NCBI RefSeq assembly: GCF_036017035.1
Contig: NZ_JAYXHS010000005.1
Span: 189,170-253,169, forward strand
Direction of reading: 5' to 3'
DNA length: 64,000 bases
Source of the DNA: Viridibacterium silvisoli
GTDB lineage: Bacteria > Pseudomonadota > Gammaproteobacteria > Burkholderiales > Rhodocyclaceae
Shown here: one piece after another, positions 8,662-15,216 of the stretch
Position numbering within the stretch: position 1 is the first letter of the stretch
Layout of the letters: each line of letters starts with the position of its first letter
The notes under the pieces: generated by a model
What the model was told of the DNA's origin: nothing
Seen by the model: only the letters and a program-made list of their open reading frames with translations
Database searches by the model: none
Translations under genes and position numbers: made by a program

Positions 8662-9705
8662 CTACATCCGGTCCAGCGGGCTCGTCACACCCAGCCCGCC
8701 CCGGTTGAGGACATGGGTGTAGATCATCGTCGTGCTCACATCCTTGTGGCCCAGCAACTCCTGCACCGTGCGGATATCCTGCCCCGCCTCCAGCAGATGC
8801 GTGGCAAAGGAATGTCGCAGCGTATGCGGTGATACCGTCTTCACCAGCTTCGCTTGCGCAGCAGCCCGCTTCACCGCCCGCTGCACGCGTTGCTCATCCA
8901 GGTGATGACGACGCACAACGCCCGACCGTGGATCCGTTGAAAACGTAGCGGCCGCAAAAATGTACTGCCAACCAAAGAACGTATCCGCATTGGGATATTT
9001 CACCGCGAGCGCGTGCGGCAAGAACACCGAACCCTTGCCCTGTTCGAGATCAACCGAATGCTGATGTTCTCGCAATCGCACCTTTGCACGCAAAGGCTCC
9101 ACCAGACTGTCGGGTAACATCGTCACCCTGTCCTTGTTTCCCTTGCCTTCGCGCACGACGATCTCGCGCCGCGAAAAATCCACATCCTTCACGCGCAGAC
9201 GCACCCCCTCCATTACACGCATGCCCGTGCCATACAGCAGCCGAACCACAAGCGCCATCTCGGGCTCCGCCACAGCGCGGATCAAGTCCCCCACCTCCGC
9301 AGTGGTCAGCACAGTCGGCAGCCGCACAGGCCTCTTCGCTCGCGTCACCTCATCAAGCCAGGGCAGCTCCTGCTCGAGCACTTCCTGATACAGGAACAAC
9401 ACCGCTGACAAGGCCTGCGACTGCGTCGACGCAGCCACATTGCGATCCACCGCCAGTGACGTCAGAAACGCCTCGACCTCCGCCTTTCCCATCTCCCGCG
9501 GGTGACGCTTGCCATGAAACAGAATAAAACGCTTTATCCATCCCAGATAAGCCTGTTCGGTACGTATGCTGTAGTGCTTCAGTCGCAACCTGTCACGTAC
9601 CTGATCCAGCAACCGAGGCCGCGGCAACTCCACATCCGTCTCCTCTTCGCCACGCGAAGAATGCGCAAGCAGATCAACCTTGGCAGTAAAAGTTTTATTT
9701 GTCAT
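8662..9705 (-). CDS. intI: Integron integrase IntI (tyrosine recombinase)
   Basis: A 347-residue tyrosine recombinase that catalyses attI x attC and attC x attC exchange of gene cassettes. The N-terminal SAM-like DNA-binding domain (about 30-120, HYSIRTEQAYLGWIKRFILFH) is followed by the catalytic domain. Its residues are Arg in YGTGMRVMEGVRLRV, His-x-x-Arg in HTLRHSFATHLLEAG, His in ELLGHKDV and Tyr in TMIYTHV. The stretch LPHALAVKYPNADTFFGW corresponds to the extra segment that separates IntI from XerC/XerD. The ATG at 9705 is preferred over an upstream TTG, though no strong ribosome-binding site is visible. No LexA-type CTGT-N8-ACAG box was found upstream. Confidence 0.93.
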   Translation of the reverse strand: MTNKTFTAKVDLLAHSSRGEEETDVELPRPRLLDQVRDRLRLKHYSIRTEQAYLGWIKRFILFHGKRHPREMGKAEVEAFLTSLAVDRNVAASTQSQALSAVLFLYQEVLEQELPWLDEVTRAKRPVRLPTVLTTAEVGDLIRAVAEPEMALVVRLLYGTGMRVMEGVRLRVKDVDFSRREIVVREGKGNKDRVTMLPDSLVEPLRAKVRLREHQHSVDLEQGKGSVFLPHALAVKYPNADTFFGWQYIFAAATFSTDPRSGVVRRHHLDEQRVQRAVKRAAAQAKLVKTVSPHTLRHSFATHLLEAGQDIRTVQELLGHKDVSTTMIYTHVLNRGGLGVTSPLDRM

Positions 9706-9811
9706 GATGATGCATATTAGCAATCAAAAGCCTCGCCATGCCAATCTATGGCAATGCACATAGCATTTGATAAATAAACCAATACGGCCTCATCTTGAGG
9801 TCTACTTCACG
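9706..9811. other. Putative attI region
   Basis: An AT-richer stretch between the integrase start and the first cassette, ending in the core GTTAGAG at 9811-9817 (consensus GTTRRRY; last base mismatched). The cassette 1 ATG follows ten bases after the presumed cut, as in the other cassettes. It contains GCCAT-N8-ATGGC near 9737-9754, a possible binding palindrome. The cassette promoter presumably lies here or within intI but cannot be pinned down. Confidence 0.6.
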
Positions 9812-9820
9812 TTAGAGATC

Positions 9821-10309
9821 ATGCGACACGCCGTTGGATTCTCAGACGAAGGGAAAGACCCACCGTGGCCTTTGGAGCGATCAAGTCTTCTCCGCTTCGA
9901 CTCAAGCCCTCCGCACTGCGGCGGCTACTTCTGGGTTTTCGCGCCAACCTTCAACAGCTACGCTCTTCGTGACGCTGGTATGGACATCACCTCTATCAAT
10001 GTAATGTTCATACTGAAGAAGGCAGATCTTGAAGAGTTACTCCCATCTCTTCTGGCCCTTCAAGAAGACCTAGAGAAGCGGCCGCGCTCTTGGCGCGAAC
10101 ACCTAGGCGAGGTTGTTCATCCTGGCATGCCGGCAGCGCCTCTAAATCCGTTGTTGTTTCGATCACGGGCGCTAAACATCCTTTCATTGCTGCGCAACTT
10201 AGTGGAGTCAGCGCTGTGCCAAAACAAATTGTTGGTTTATGGCAATGGCGTTTGTTATCGTCATCTGATTGGCGCAGTCTTGCCGGAAGGATACGAGGAG
10301 TACTCGTGA
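9821..10309 (+). CDS. Cassette 1 hypothetical protein
   Basis: A 162-residue protein of unknown function, beginning MRHAVGFSDEGKD. It is soluble, with mixed alpha/beta composition, a Leu-rich central helix region (LKKADLEELLPSLLALQEDLE) and a C-terminal region with scattered Cys. No catalytic motif or signal peptide was recognised. The ATG at 9821 is ten bases after the core site; a TTG at 9767 would extend the frame into attI and is less likely. Being first in the array it should be the best expressed from an integron promoter. Confidence 0.6.
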   Translation: MRHAVGFSDEGKDPPWPLERSSLLRFDSSPPHCGGYFWVFAPTFNSYALRDAGMDITSINVMFILKKADLEELLPSLLALQEDLEKRPRSWREHLGEVVHPGMPAAPLNPLLFRSRALNILSLLRNLVESALCQNKLLVYGNGVCYRHLIGAVLPEGYEEYS

Positions 10310-10310
10310 T

Positions 10311-10397
10311 CTCTAACCCGGCGGTCAAGGCCGCTCCACTTCGTTGCGCTGGACTCAGCCTGCTGCGCAGTCTTCGCCCCTTACCTCTACGTTGGGC
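10311..10397 (+). repeat. attC site of cassette 1
   Basis: An 87-base attC. R'' box CTCTAAC (first base off consensus) at 10311-10317 and R' box GTTGGGC at 10391-10397 match inverted RYYYAAC / GTTRRRY. The internal sequence is an imperfect palindrome ending CCCCTTAC-N5-CGTTGGGC. It is the most diverged of the complete attC sites here. Confidence 0.8.
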
Positions 10398-10400
10398 GTC

Positions 10401-10796
10401 ATGAGAATTGCTGCGTACGGAACTGTCGGCTTAGTGAGTTTCGGCATTGACCGTAACGAACTAGAAAGAGTTCTTGGCTCGCCTGAGAGGGAGAACAAAT
10501 CCCGTTTGTGGGCCAGTGAATTGCAATACCCAGCGGGAGTGTATCGATTCAACTCAGACGGAAAACTGAAAGAAGTCTCCGCTGATGCAGCCGAGTTGGA
10601 AATCGAAGGAGAACGTGTCTCTTTTGAAAGTCTGCGCCCCTTCCTTGAACAGCGTGACAAGGAGTGGTTCGAGCGCGTCGGGTTCTTGGTAAGCCCTAAA
10701 TTTGGCATCGCATTTGATCCAAATTTTCCATCGTGGGTAACTGCGTTCTCACAGAGCGAGCTTCCCCTGTGGCGTTCAATCGGGGACGATACGTGA
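10401..10796 (+). CDS. Cassette 2 hypothetical protein
   Basis: A 131-residue protein starting MRIAAYGTVGLVSFGIDR, with a Glu-rich centre and a C-terminal FGIAFDPNFPSWVTAFSQ region. The fold looks like a compact alpha+beta domain without membrane segments or obvious active-site residues. I do not recognise the family; the size and acidic character resemble immunity-type or regulatory domains, but this is only an impression. The ATG lies ten bases after the core-site cut and the frame ends just before its attC, as expected for a genuine cassette gene. Confidence 0.65.
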   Translation: MRIAAYGTVGLVSFGIDRNELERVLGSPERENKSRLWASELQYPAGVYRFNSDGKLKEVSADAAELEIEGERVSFESLRPFLEQRDKEWFERVGFLVSPKFGIAFDPNFPSWVTAFSQSELPLWRSIGDDT

Positions 10797-10803
10797 CACT
10801 GAC

Positions 10804-10902
10804 GCCCAACAATTCCGTCGAGAGGGACCGCCCACAAGCTGCGCTTGTGGGTCCCCTCCGCGGCTTCGCCGCTGCGGCGGCCCCTCACGTCAAACGTTAG
10901 GC
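10804..10902 (+). repeat. attC site of cassette 2
   Basis: A 99-base attC with R'' GCCCAAC (10804-10810) and R' GTTAGGC (10896-10902). The arm CGCCCACAAGC pairs with GCTTGTGGG, and a GC-rich inner palindrome GCGGC...GCCGC follows. It is nearly identical to the attC at 11862-11960. Confidence 0.92.
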
Positions 10903-10912
10903 GTCACACACG

Positions 10913-11383
10913 ATGGCGATAGAGTCTCCTACGTTTTACTTTCGCAGCGACCTCTTCATGATTGATCCGAAAGAAGATGAAGAGACAAATCCGTTTTGCT
11001 ATGGCAAGTCATTAGCTGAATGGCTTCGCTCAAAGTTTGAAGCACTGGGATATGAACCAGAGCCAGTGATTGCGGAAGATTGGGGCTGGTGTGTGATGCT
11101 GAAGCGCGAACCCTTTCTGTTGTGGGTCGGGTGCGGCAATGAGCGGTCAGAGTTTTATGACAAAATCACGCCAAAACAAAAAGAATCATTTGTTCCGGAT
11201 GGGCGAGAAATTACTTGGTGTAGTTTTGTCGCGAGTGATACCCCGATTTGGACGGCAACCTTTTGGAAGAAACTCGTTGGTCGTGTCAGCACGCACGAGG
11301 AAGTAAGCGCCGTTTCTCGTCAACTTGAAGGCATTCTCAACAATGAGACACGTATTCATGTCACTGCTGAACCAGCCGCCTAA
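10913..11383 (+). CDS. Cassette 3 hypothetical protein
   Basis: A 156-residue soluble protein starting MAIESPTFYFRSDLFMIDP, notable for aromatic residues and the motif AEDWGWCVMLKREPFLLWV followed by GCGNE. It probably folds as a single alpha+beta domain. I believe similar hypothetical proteins occur in other integron arrays, but no function can be given. Its TAA stop lies inside the R'' box of its own attC (GCCTAAC), a common cassette economy. Confidence 0.7.
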   Translation: MAIESPTFYFRSDLFMIDPKEDEETNPFCYGKSLAEWLRSKFEALGYEPEPVIAEDWGWCVMLKREPFLLWVGCGNERSEFYDKITPKQKESFVPDGREITWCSFVASDTPIWTATFWKKLVGRVSTHEEVSAVSRQLEGILNNETRIHVTAEPAA

Positions 11384-11473
11384 CCTTACAGTCGAGCGGG
11401 ACAGCCAACAAGCTGCGCTTGTTGGTTCCCTCCGCGCTACGCGCTCCGGCTGCCCCTTACTTCCACGTTGGGC
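11378..11473 (+). repeat. attC site of cassette 3
   Basis: A 96-base attC with R'' GCCTAAC (11378-11384) and R' GTTGGGC (11467-11473). CCAACAAGC pairs with GCTTGTTGG, and a second palindrome GCGC-TAC-GCGC sits near the middle. Confidence 0.92.
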
Positions 11474-11479
11474 GTCCTG

Positions 11480-11860
11480 ATGGCTCTGAACGAGCAGCAA
11501 ATTTTTTCGGACGACCGGAGTGCCTTTCACGATTCAGACCACGGCGTCTATCGTCATTGCACGTTCGAGTCATTCACTGCTGATGGGCCTCATATTGGCG
11601 CAGTATTCGTCGACTGCACATTCAAAGCAGTCGATATGTACTGGACAATGTTCAACTGTGCGGTTCTTGTTTCTTGCACATTCGAGGATTGCGTTTTTCG
11701 TGGTGCCACATTTGCGAGTTGCAAATTCGTTGATTGCACATTCGCTCGTTGCCGGTTCCTCGCAGACAACATGGGAGGCACCTGTACCTCCTCAGGTACG
11801 CATTGGTGTGGCTGCACTGCGACAGAGTGCGAAGGCTGGGAATCCCTATGCAACCAATGA
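11480..11860 (+). CDS. Cassette 4 Cys-rich pentapeptide-repeat protein
   Basis: A 126-residue protein whose centre (about 25-95) is built of consecutive five-residue units of the type x-(D/S)-C-x-F: FVDCTF, VSCTFEDCVF, FASCKF, FVDCTFARCRF. This fits a small right-handed quadrilateral beta-helix with Phe and Cys lining the core. Known pentapeptide proteins include DNA-gyrase-protecting Qnr, but most are of unknown function, and the Cys-dominated form here differs from Qnr. The ATG is 12 bases past the cassette cut; TGA at 11858-11860 directly precedes attC. Confidence 0.75.
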   Translation: MALNEQQIFSDDRSAFHDSDHGVYRHCTFESFTADGPHIGAVFVDCTFKAVDMYWTMFNCAVLVSCTFEDCVFRGATFASCKFVDCTFARCRFLADNMGGTCTSSGTHWCGCTATECEGWESLCNQ

Positions 11861-11861
11861 C

Positions 11862-11960
11862 GCCCAACAATTCCGTCGAGAGGGACCGCCCACAAGCTGC
11901 GCTTGTGGGTGCCCTGCGCAGCTTTGCCGCTACGGCGGCCCCTCACGTCAAACGTTAGGA
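11862..11960 (+). repeat. attC site of cassette 4
   Basis: A 99-base attC with R'' GCCCAAC (11862-11868) and R' GTTAGGA (11954-11960, last base off consensus). It differs from the attC at 10804-10902 at only a handful of positions, mostly in the inner palindrome. Confidence 0.9.
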
Positions 11961-11964
11961 AAGC

Positions 11965-12303
11965 ATGCGCCATGCAATCGCATCCAGCATTGGGTTCTAT
12001 CAGCGGAGCATTTCTCCATTGAAAGGCTTTTGCTGCGCGCACAACCACGTTCACAATCGCGGGTCATGCTCCCAGTTCGCCAAACGCGTTGTACTCAGGT
12101 TTGGCGTCATTCGTCTGATGCCGCTGATGAGGCTTCGGTTTTCGGCCTGCCACCAGGCATTTCTGACGCTCTCGGAGGTTGCACCGCAACCTGAGAAGAG
12201 CGATGAAGAGCTGGACAAGGATATCGATAACTGCGCGAAATATTGTGCTGCAGACGCTGCTATGAACATCGCATGCTGTTCACTGCTTTCATTTTTTCCA
12301 TAG
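11965..12303 (+). CDS. Cassette 5 YidD-like membrane-insertion factor
   Basis: A 112-residue protein whose first 70 residues match the YidD (DUF37, membrane protein insertion efficiency factor) family. FYQRSISPLKGFCCAH, then a Cys-Ser step (RGSCSQFAKR), FGVIRLMPLMRLR and a final Cys align with YidD's YQRxISP...C...TCSxY...GxxxGxxxxxxR..C. The KGFCCA version marks the divergent YidD branch rather than the short form encoded beside rpmH-rnpA. YidD assists YidC-dependent insertion at the inner membrane. The C-terminal extension (72-112) is acidic, then Cys/Ala-rich and hydrophobic. Start 11 bases after the core site. Confidence 0.7.
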   Translation: MRHAIASSIGFYQRSISPLKGFCCAHNHVHNRGSCSQFAKRVVLRFGVIRLMPLMRLRFSACHQAFLTLSEVAPQPEKSDEELDKDIDNCAKYCAADAAMNIACCSLLSFFP

Positions 12304-12335
12304 CAATTAAATTGCATGGATCGAAGTCAGGGACG

Positions 12336-12719
12336 ATGGCCATGCTGACAGATGCGCCTAACCCAAGAATCGAGATGGACGGCCACAAGCCAGGCCCCAT
12401 GAAACACCTCGACGCGAAAACTGTTGGATGGATCGATGCATCTGTGTCGGTGCTGTTCGCTGGCCTATTTGCGTGGGCTATCTACGCCGCAAACGAAGCG
12501 GCGGCTGACGCAGTGCGGCACTACGGCTACAACGTCGATTCCGGTGCGCTTGTTTATATTGGAGCTGTTATTTATCTGGCTCCGGTGGCTTGCGCATTTG
12601 CGCTGGCGTCCTTTTCCTGTTTTCTCCGCTGGCGAATCAAACGGTTCCTGCACTGGCTTGCTGTTCTAGGTGCTATTGCCCCTCCATTACTGAGTACGGC
12701 ATATGTGCTTGCACACTAG
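12336..12719 (+). CDS. Cassette 6 small membrane protein
   Basis: A protein of 127 residues if started at the ATG at 12336 (AGGGA four bases before); starts at 12342 or 12399 are also possible. Three hydrophobic segments (about residues 33-52, 68-95 and 103-120) predict a small polytopic inner-membrane protein; function unknown. With the upstream start, residues translated from 12356-12393 come from an attC left arm, so the N-terminus may be a fusion artefact. TAG at 12717-12719 lies just before the terminal attC. Confidence 0.55.
   Translation: MAMLTDAPNPRIEMDGHKPGPMKHLDAKTVGWIDASVSVLFAGLFAWAIYAANEAAADAVRHYGYNVDSGALVYIGAVIYLAPVACAFALASFSCFLRWRIKRFLHWLAVLGAIAPPLLSTAYVLAH
12356..12394 (+). 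repeat. Half attC (left arm only), broken cassette boundary
   Basis: R'' GCCTAAC at 12356-12362, followed by TCGAGATGGACGGCCACAAGC, aligns with the left arms of the attC sites at 10804 and 11862. No complementary right arm follows, so this recombination site appears truncated at its apex. Confidence 0.65.
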
Positions 12720-12725
12720 AAGGCG

Positions 12726-12800
12726 GCCCATCATCAATTACATGAGCAGGTCCGCTACATCACTGCTCGCTGTAGCGTCCCGTTACGTCGCACGTTGACT
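12726..12800 (+). repeat. Terminal attC-like site
   Basis: R''-like GCCCATC (12726-12732), 11 bases, then GAG as in the other left arms. A stem CGCTACA/TGTAGCG is present, and the right end CGTTACGTCGCACGTTGACT parallels CCTCACGTCAAACGTTAGGC of the other sites. The R' GTTGACT deviates from GTTRRRY. It marks the array end, beyond which ordinary chromosomal genes resume. Confidence 0.7.
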
Positions 12801-12817
12801 CTCCTGACCCTCCTCAG

Positions 12818-14002
12818 TCACTTCCCGCACGAGAGCGCCTGCTGTCGCGTCGCGACGATGGCGCCGAGAATCAGCGTGAGCCCGGAAAACAACAGGCCCT
12901 TCTCGAGCCCCGCGCCGTCTGAGAGCCAACCGGTCACTACGGGGCCAATGATCTGGCCGAAGGCGAATATGGAGGTGAAGAGGGCGATACCTGCTGGCCA
13001 TTGTGGCGCGGGCAGGTTGTGGCGCACGAGGGCGGTTGTCGATGCGACCGCGGAGACGAAGCATGCGCCGAACAGGATGCCGGAGCACAGGGCCATCAGG
13101 ATGGACGAGGATATCAGCGGCAGCAAGGCGGCTATGCCTGCCAGCAGGTTCAGTATGGCCATCGGTTTGCCGTCGTGATGACGATCGAGCAGGCGCGCCC
13201 ACAGGCGGGATGAGAAACAGATCGCCAGGCCGAGCAGACTGAAGAAGAGCGTGAGTTGGATCTGGGTGGCACCCTGCCCTTTGAGCAGGGCGACATTGAA
13301 GGTCATGTAACCGATGTAGCCGACGCCAAAACAGAAGTAGCCGAGCAAGGCAGCAAGCAGTGGTGACGCCAGGGTGCGCATGGGGGTGCGCGCGGCGGCC
13401 GAGGCTTGCAGATGCGCCGCTTCGATCCACGCACTCGGCTGCCAGATCAGGCAAGTAGCCAGCCCGCCAAGCGCCGTAAGCCCCCACCAGGCGCTTTGCC
13501 AGCCATGACTGCCGTTTGCCAGCAAGACTGGCACGAGTAGCGCGGACAACACCACGCCGACACCGATGCCACTGTAATAGATACCCAGCAGCAGGCCCGC
13601 GCGTTGCGGGTGCGCGCTGGCGAGTTGCGCGGCGAGCACGCCGCCTATGCTGAAGACCATGGCACCGCTCAGGCCGGCGGCAAAGCGCAACAGCATGAGC
13701 GCGGTATAGCTACGCGTCATGGCGCACGCGGCGAGACTGATGAGAGTCAGCACACATCCACCAAGCAGTACGCGGCGCGCGCCAAAGCGACGCGCCCACG
13801 CCACGCTGGCCAGCGCCCCCGCGAGATAGCCCGCCGCGTTGGATGTATTGAGGGAGCCTGCGGCCGCGAAACTCAAGCCCAGATCGTCACGCATGGCGGG
13901 CAGCAACAAGGCGTAGGCAAAGCGTGCAAGCCCCAGCGCCAGCGCGGGGCCGAGGGAAAGTGCAAGAACGGTCCAGAGCGGATTTCGAGAGGTCTGTTTC
14001 AT
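12818..14002 (-). CDS. YbfB/YjiJ-type MFS transporter
   Basis: A 394-residue protein with about 12 membrane segments. The first segment, LGLARFAYALLLPAMRDDL, and the following AGSLNTSNAAGYLAGAL are typical of the YbfB/YjiJ family of MFS permeases. Loop 2-3 reads ARRFGARRVLL. Substrate unknown; inner membrane. The ATG at 14002 is preferred because GGAAG lies nine bases upstream; an ATG at 14023 lacks a binding site. It reads towards the integron end, with 17 bases between its stop and the last attC. Confidence 0.8.
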   Translation of the reverse strand: MKQTSRNPLWTVLALSLGPALALGLARFAYALLLPAMRDDLGLSFAAAGSLNTSNAAGYLAGALASVAWARRFGARRVLLGGCVLTLISLAACAMTRSYTALMLLRFAAGLSGAMVFSIGGVLAAQLASAHPQRAGLLLGIYYSGIGVGVVLSALLVPVLLANGSHGWQSAWWGLTALGGLATCLIWQPSAWIEAAHLQASAAARTPMRTLASPLLAALLGYFCFGVGYIGYMTFNVALLKGQGATQIQLTLFFSLLGLAICFSSRLWARLLDRHHDGKPMAILNLLAGIAALLPLISSSILMALCSGILFGACFVSAVASTTALVRHNLPAPQWPAGIALFTSIFAFGQIIGPVVTGWLSDGAGLEKGLLFSGLTLILGAIVATRQQALSCGK

Positions 14003-14108
14003 CGTCGATGGCTTCCTGCTCATGCGTGTCTGCGCGCCCGCATTGTTCCACAGCAGACGCGCAATCGCCGTTGCGCCCCCCTCACCCGCAATCGGGAATG
14101 GAAACGAA

Positions 14109-14138
14109 AACGCCCGGCAGTGCTGCGCGCCGGGCGTT
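14109..14138 (-). terminator. Rho-independent terminator of the GH12 gene
   Basis: A perfect 10-bp stem AACGCCCGGC / GCCGGGCGTT with a 10-base loop. In the minus-strand transcript it is followed by a U-rich tail (rc of GAAACGAAAA). It is about 45 bases past the glucanase stop. Confidence 0.8.
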
Positions 14139-14184
14139 GTGTTACTGCTGTTCTGTCATCTCACCAGTAAAGCAGCCCAGCCAG

Positions 14185-15216
14185 TCAATTAAAGCTCACC
14201 GAGTAGCTATTGACGATGAAGTTCATGCCGCCCGGCGAAGACGTGATCTCGAAGCCGTACTGGAAGTTGCCCATGGTCACGTCTCCCATCCAGCCCTTGT
14301 TCTTGATCCAGTCGAGAATGGCTTTGGCATCGACCGTGGCGGAGTTGGTGTTCGATGTGCGCAGAAACGAGAACACCGCATTGCTGCCATTGCTGCCCTT
14401 GAACACGTTCCAGGTCGAGCCGCCGACAGACACGTTGGTGTACTCCGGCACGGCCTTGCCCGAAGCGTCGTATTTCGCCGCGATGGGTTTGACGTTGCCA
14501 CTGCCATCGGGCTTGCCGGTGTAGTTCATCCACAACATGATTTCGTATTTGTTGTCGACGTCCCATATGTCATAGGTCGACTCCCATGCTGCCGTGCCGC
14601 TCGGCGTGCTGACATTGAAGCTGCTGCTCAACGAGTTGAGCGCGCTGATCTTCTTGCCGATGTAGCGCGTCACATTCGGGTATGACTTGATGCCGCCCGT
14701 GGCGGGCTGATTCGACCACACCGTCCACTTGCTGTACGAGTTGGCCGAGATGGTTTGCGGACCATACCCTGCGCCCCAGACATTGTTGTAAAGCGTATAG
14801 CCGCCGTTGCTCCAGGTGCCCCAACGGTCGCTGGAAGTCCAGGCTGCCGAAGCCGAAGAAGAGGAAGCCTTGGAGCTCGAGCTGGAGGACTTCGACGAGG
14901 ACACGCTGCTGGACGAAGCCTTTGAAGATGCAACGCTCGACGATGAAGTCGATGTGGTGGCGCCATATGAACACCAGGCCGACGCCGCAAAGCTGTTTGA
15001 AGGGAAATTCGAACTCGCGCAGGCGACGCTGTTCGTGAAGGTGCCATAGACGAAGCTGCCGGCTTTACCGAGGGCGACCGAGCGGGTGCCACTGAAGGAA
15101 CAGGTTGCACCGGTGTTCTGTGCGCACTTCGTGTAACCCGACGGATAGTCGGTGGCCGCATGCACGGCACCGAAAGACAAGCAGGCGACAACGCCCGCAA
15201 CAAACTTGCGAATCAT
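14185..15216 (-). CDS. Secreted GH12 endoglucanase with poly-Ser linker
   Basis: A 343-residue modular secreted enzyme. A signal peptide (about 1-21, cleaved after VHA) is followed by a short module (about 22-85) with TCSFSGTRSVALG and several Cys, of a kind often attached to plant-wall hydrolases. A linker made mostly of Ser (about 88-125) precedes a glycoside hydrolase family 12 domain (about 126-343). GH12 hallmarks are YTLYNNVWGA, SYPNV, the nucleophile Glu in YEIMLWMNYTG and the acid/base Glu in YGFEITSSPGG. It likely cleaves beta-1,4-glucan or xyloglucan outside the cell. ATG at 15216 follows GGAGA. Confidence 0.88.
   Translation of the reverse strand: MIRKFVAGVVACLSFGAVHAATDYPSGYTKCAQNTGATCSFSGTRSVALGKAGSFVYGTFTNSVACASSNFPSNSFAASAWCSYGATTSTSSSSVASSKASSSSVSSSKSSSSSSKASSSSASAAWTSSDRWGTWSNGGYTLYNNVWGAGYGPQTISANSYSKWTVWSNQPATGGIKSYPNVTRYIGKKISALNSLSSSFNVSTPSGTAAWESTYDIWDVDNKYEIMLWMNYTGKPDGSGNVKPIAAKYDASGKAVPEYTNVSVGGSTWNVFKGSNGSNAVFSFLRTSNTNSATVDAKAILDWIKNKGWMGDVTMGNFQYGFEITSSPGGMNFIVNSYSVSFN

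Larger units (their letters stand above)
8662..12800 (+). mobile_element. Integron: intI, attI and six-ORF cassette array
   Basis: The unit comprises a minus-strand IntI recombinase, an attI region, and an array of small plus-strand ORFs. Each ORF begins about 10-17 bases after a GTTRRRY-like core site, and nearly all are followed by an attC-type imperfect palindrome. Boundaries by R' box: 9811, 10391, 10896, 11467, 11954 and terminal 12794. The arrangement (integrase opposite to cassettes, single orientation, 99-base near-identical attC sites 2 and 4) fits a chromosomal, sedentary-type integron. No transposon, IS or resistance gene flanks it. Confidence 0.9.

Noticed and set aside
9767..9820. 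Upstream TTG start for the cassette 1 gene
   Set aside because: It would place the start outside the cassette, within attI; the ATG at 9821 has the spacing from the core site seen in the other cassettes.
9706..9820. LexA-controlled promoter for intI
   Set aside because: No CTGT-N8-ACAG-like box found in the region.
12356..12429. A full 74-base attC ending in GTTGGAT (12423-12429)
   Set aside because: GTTGGAT fits GTTRRRY, but the sequence between it and the R'' box lacks the nested complementary arms of the other sites, and a genuine gene start after it could not be found. Treated as a half site.
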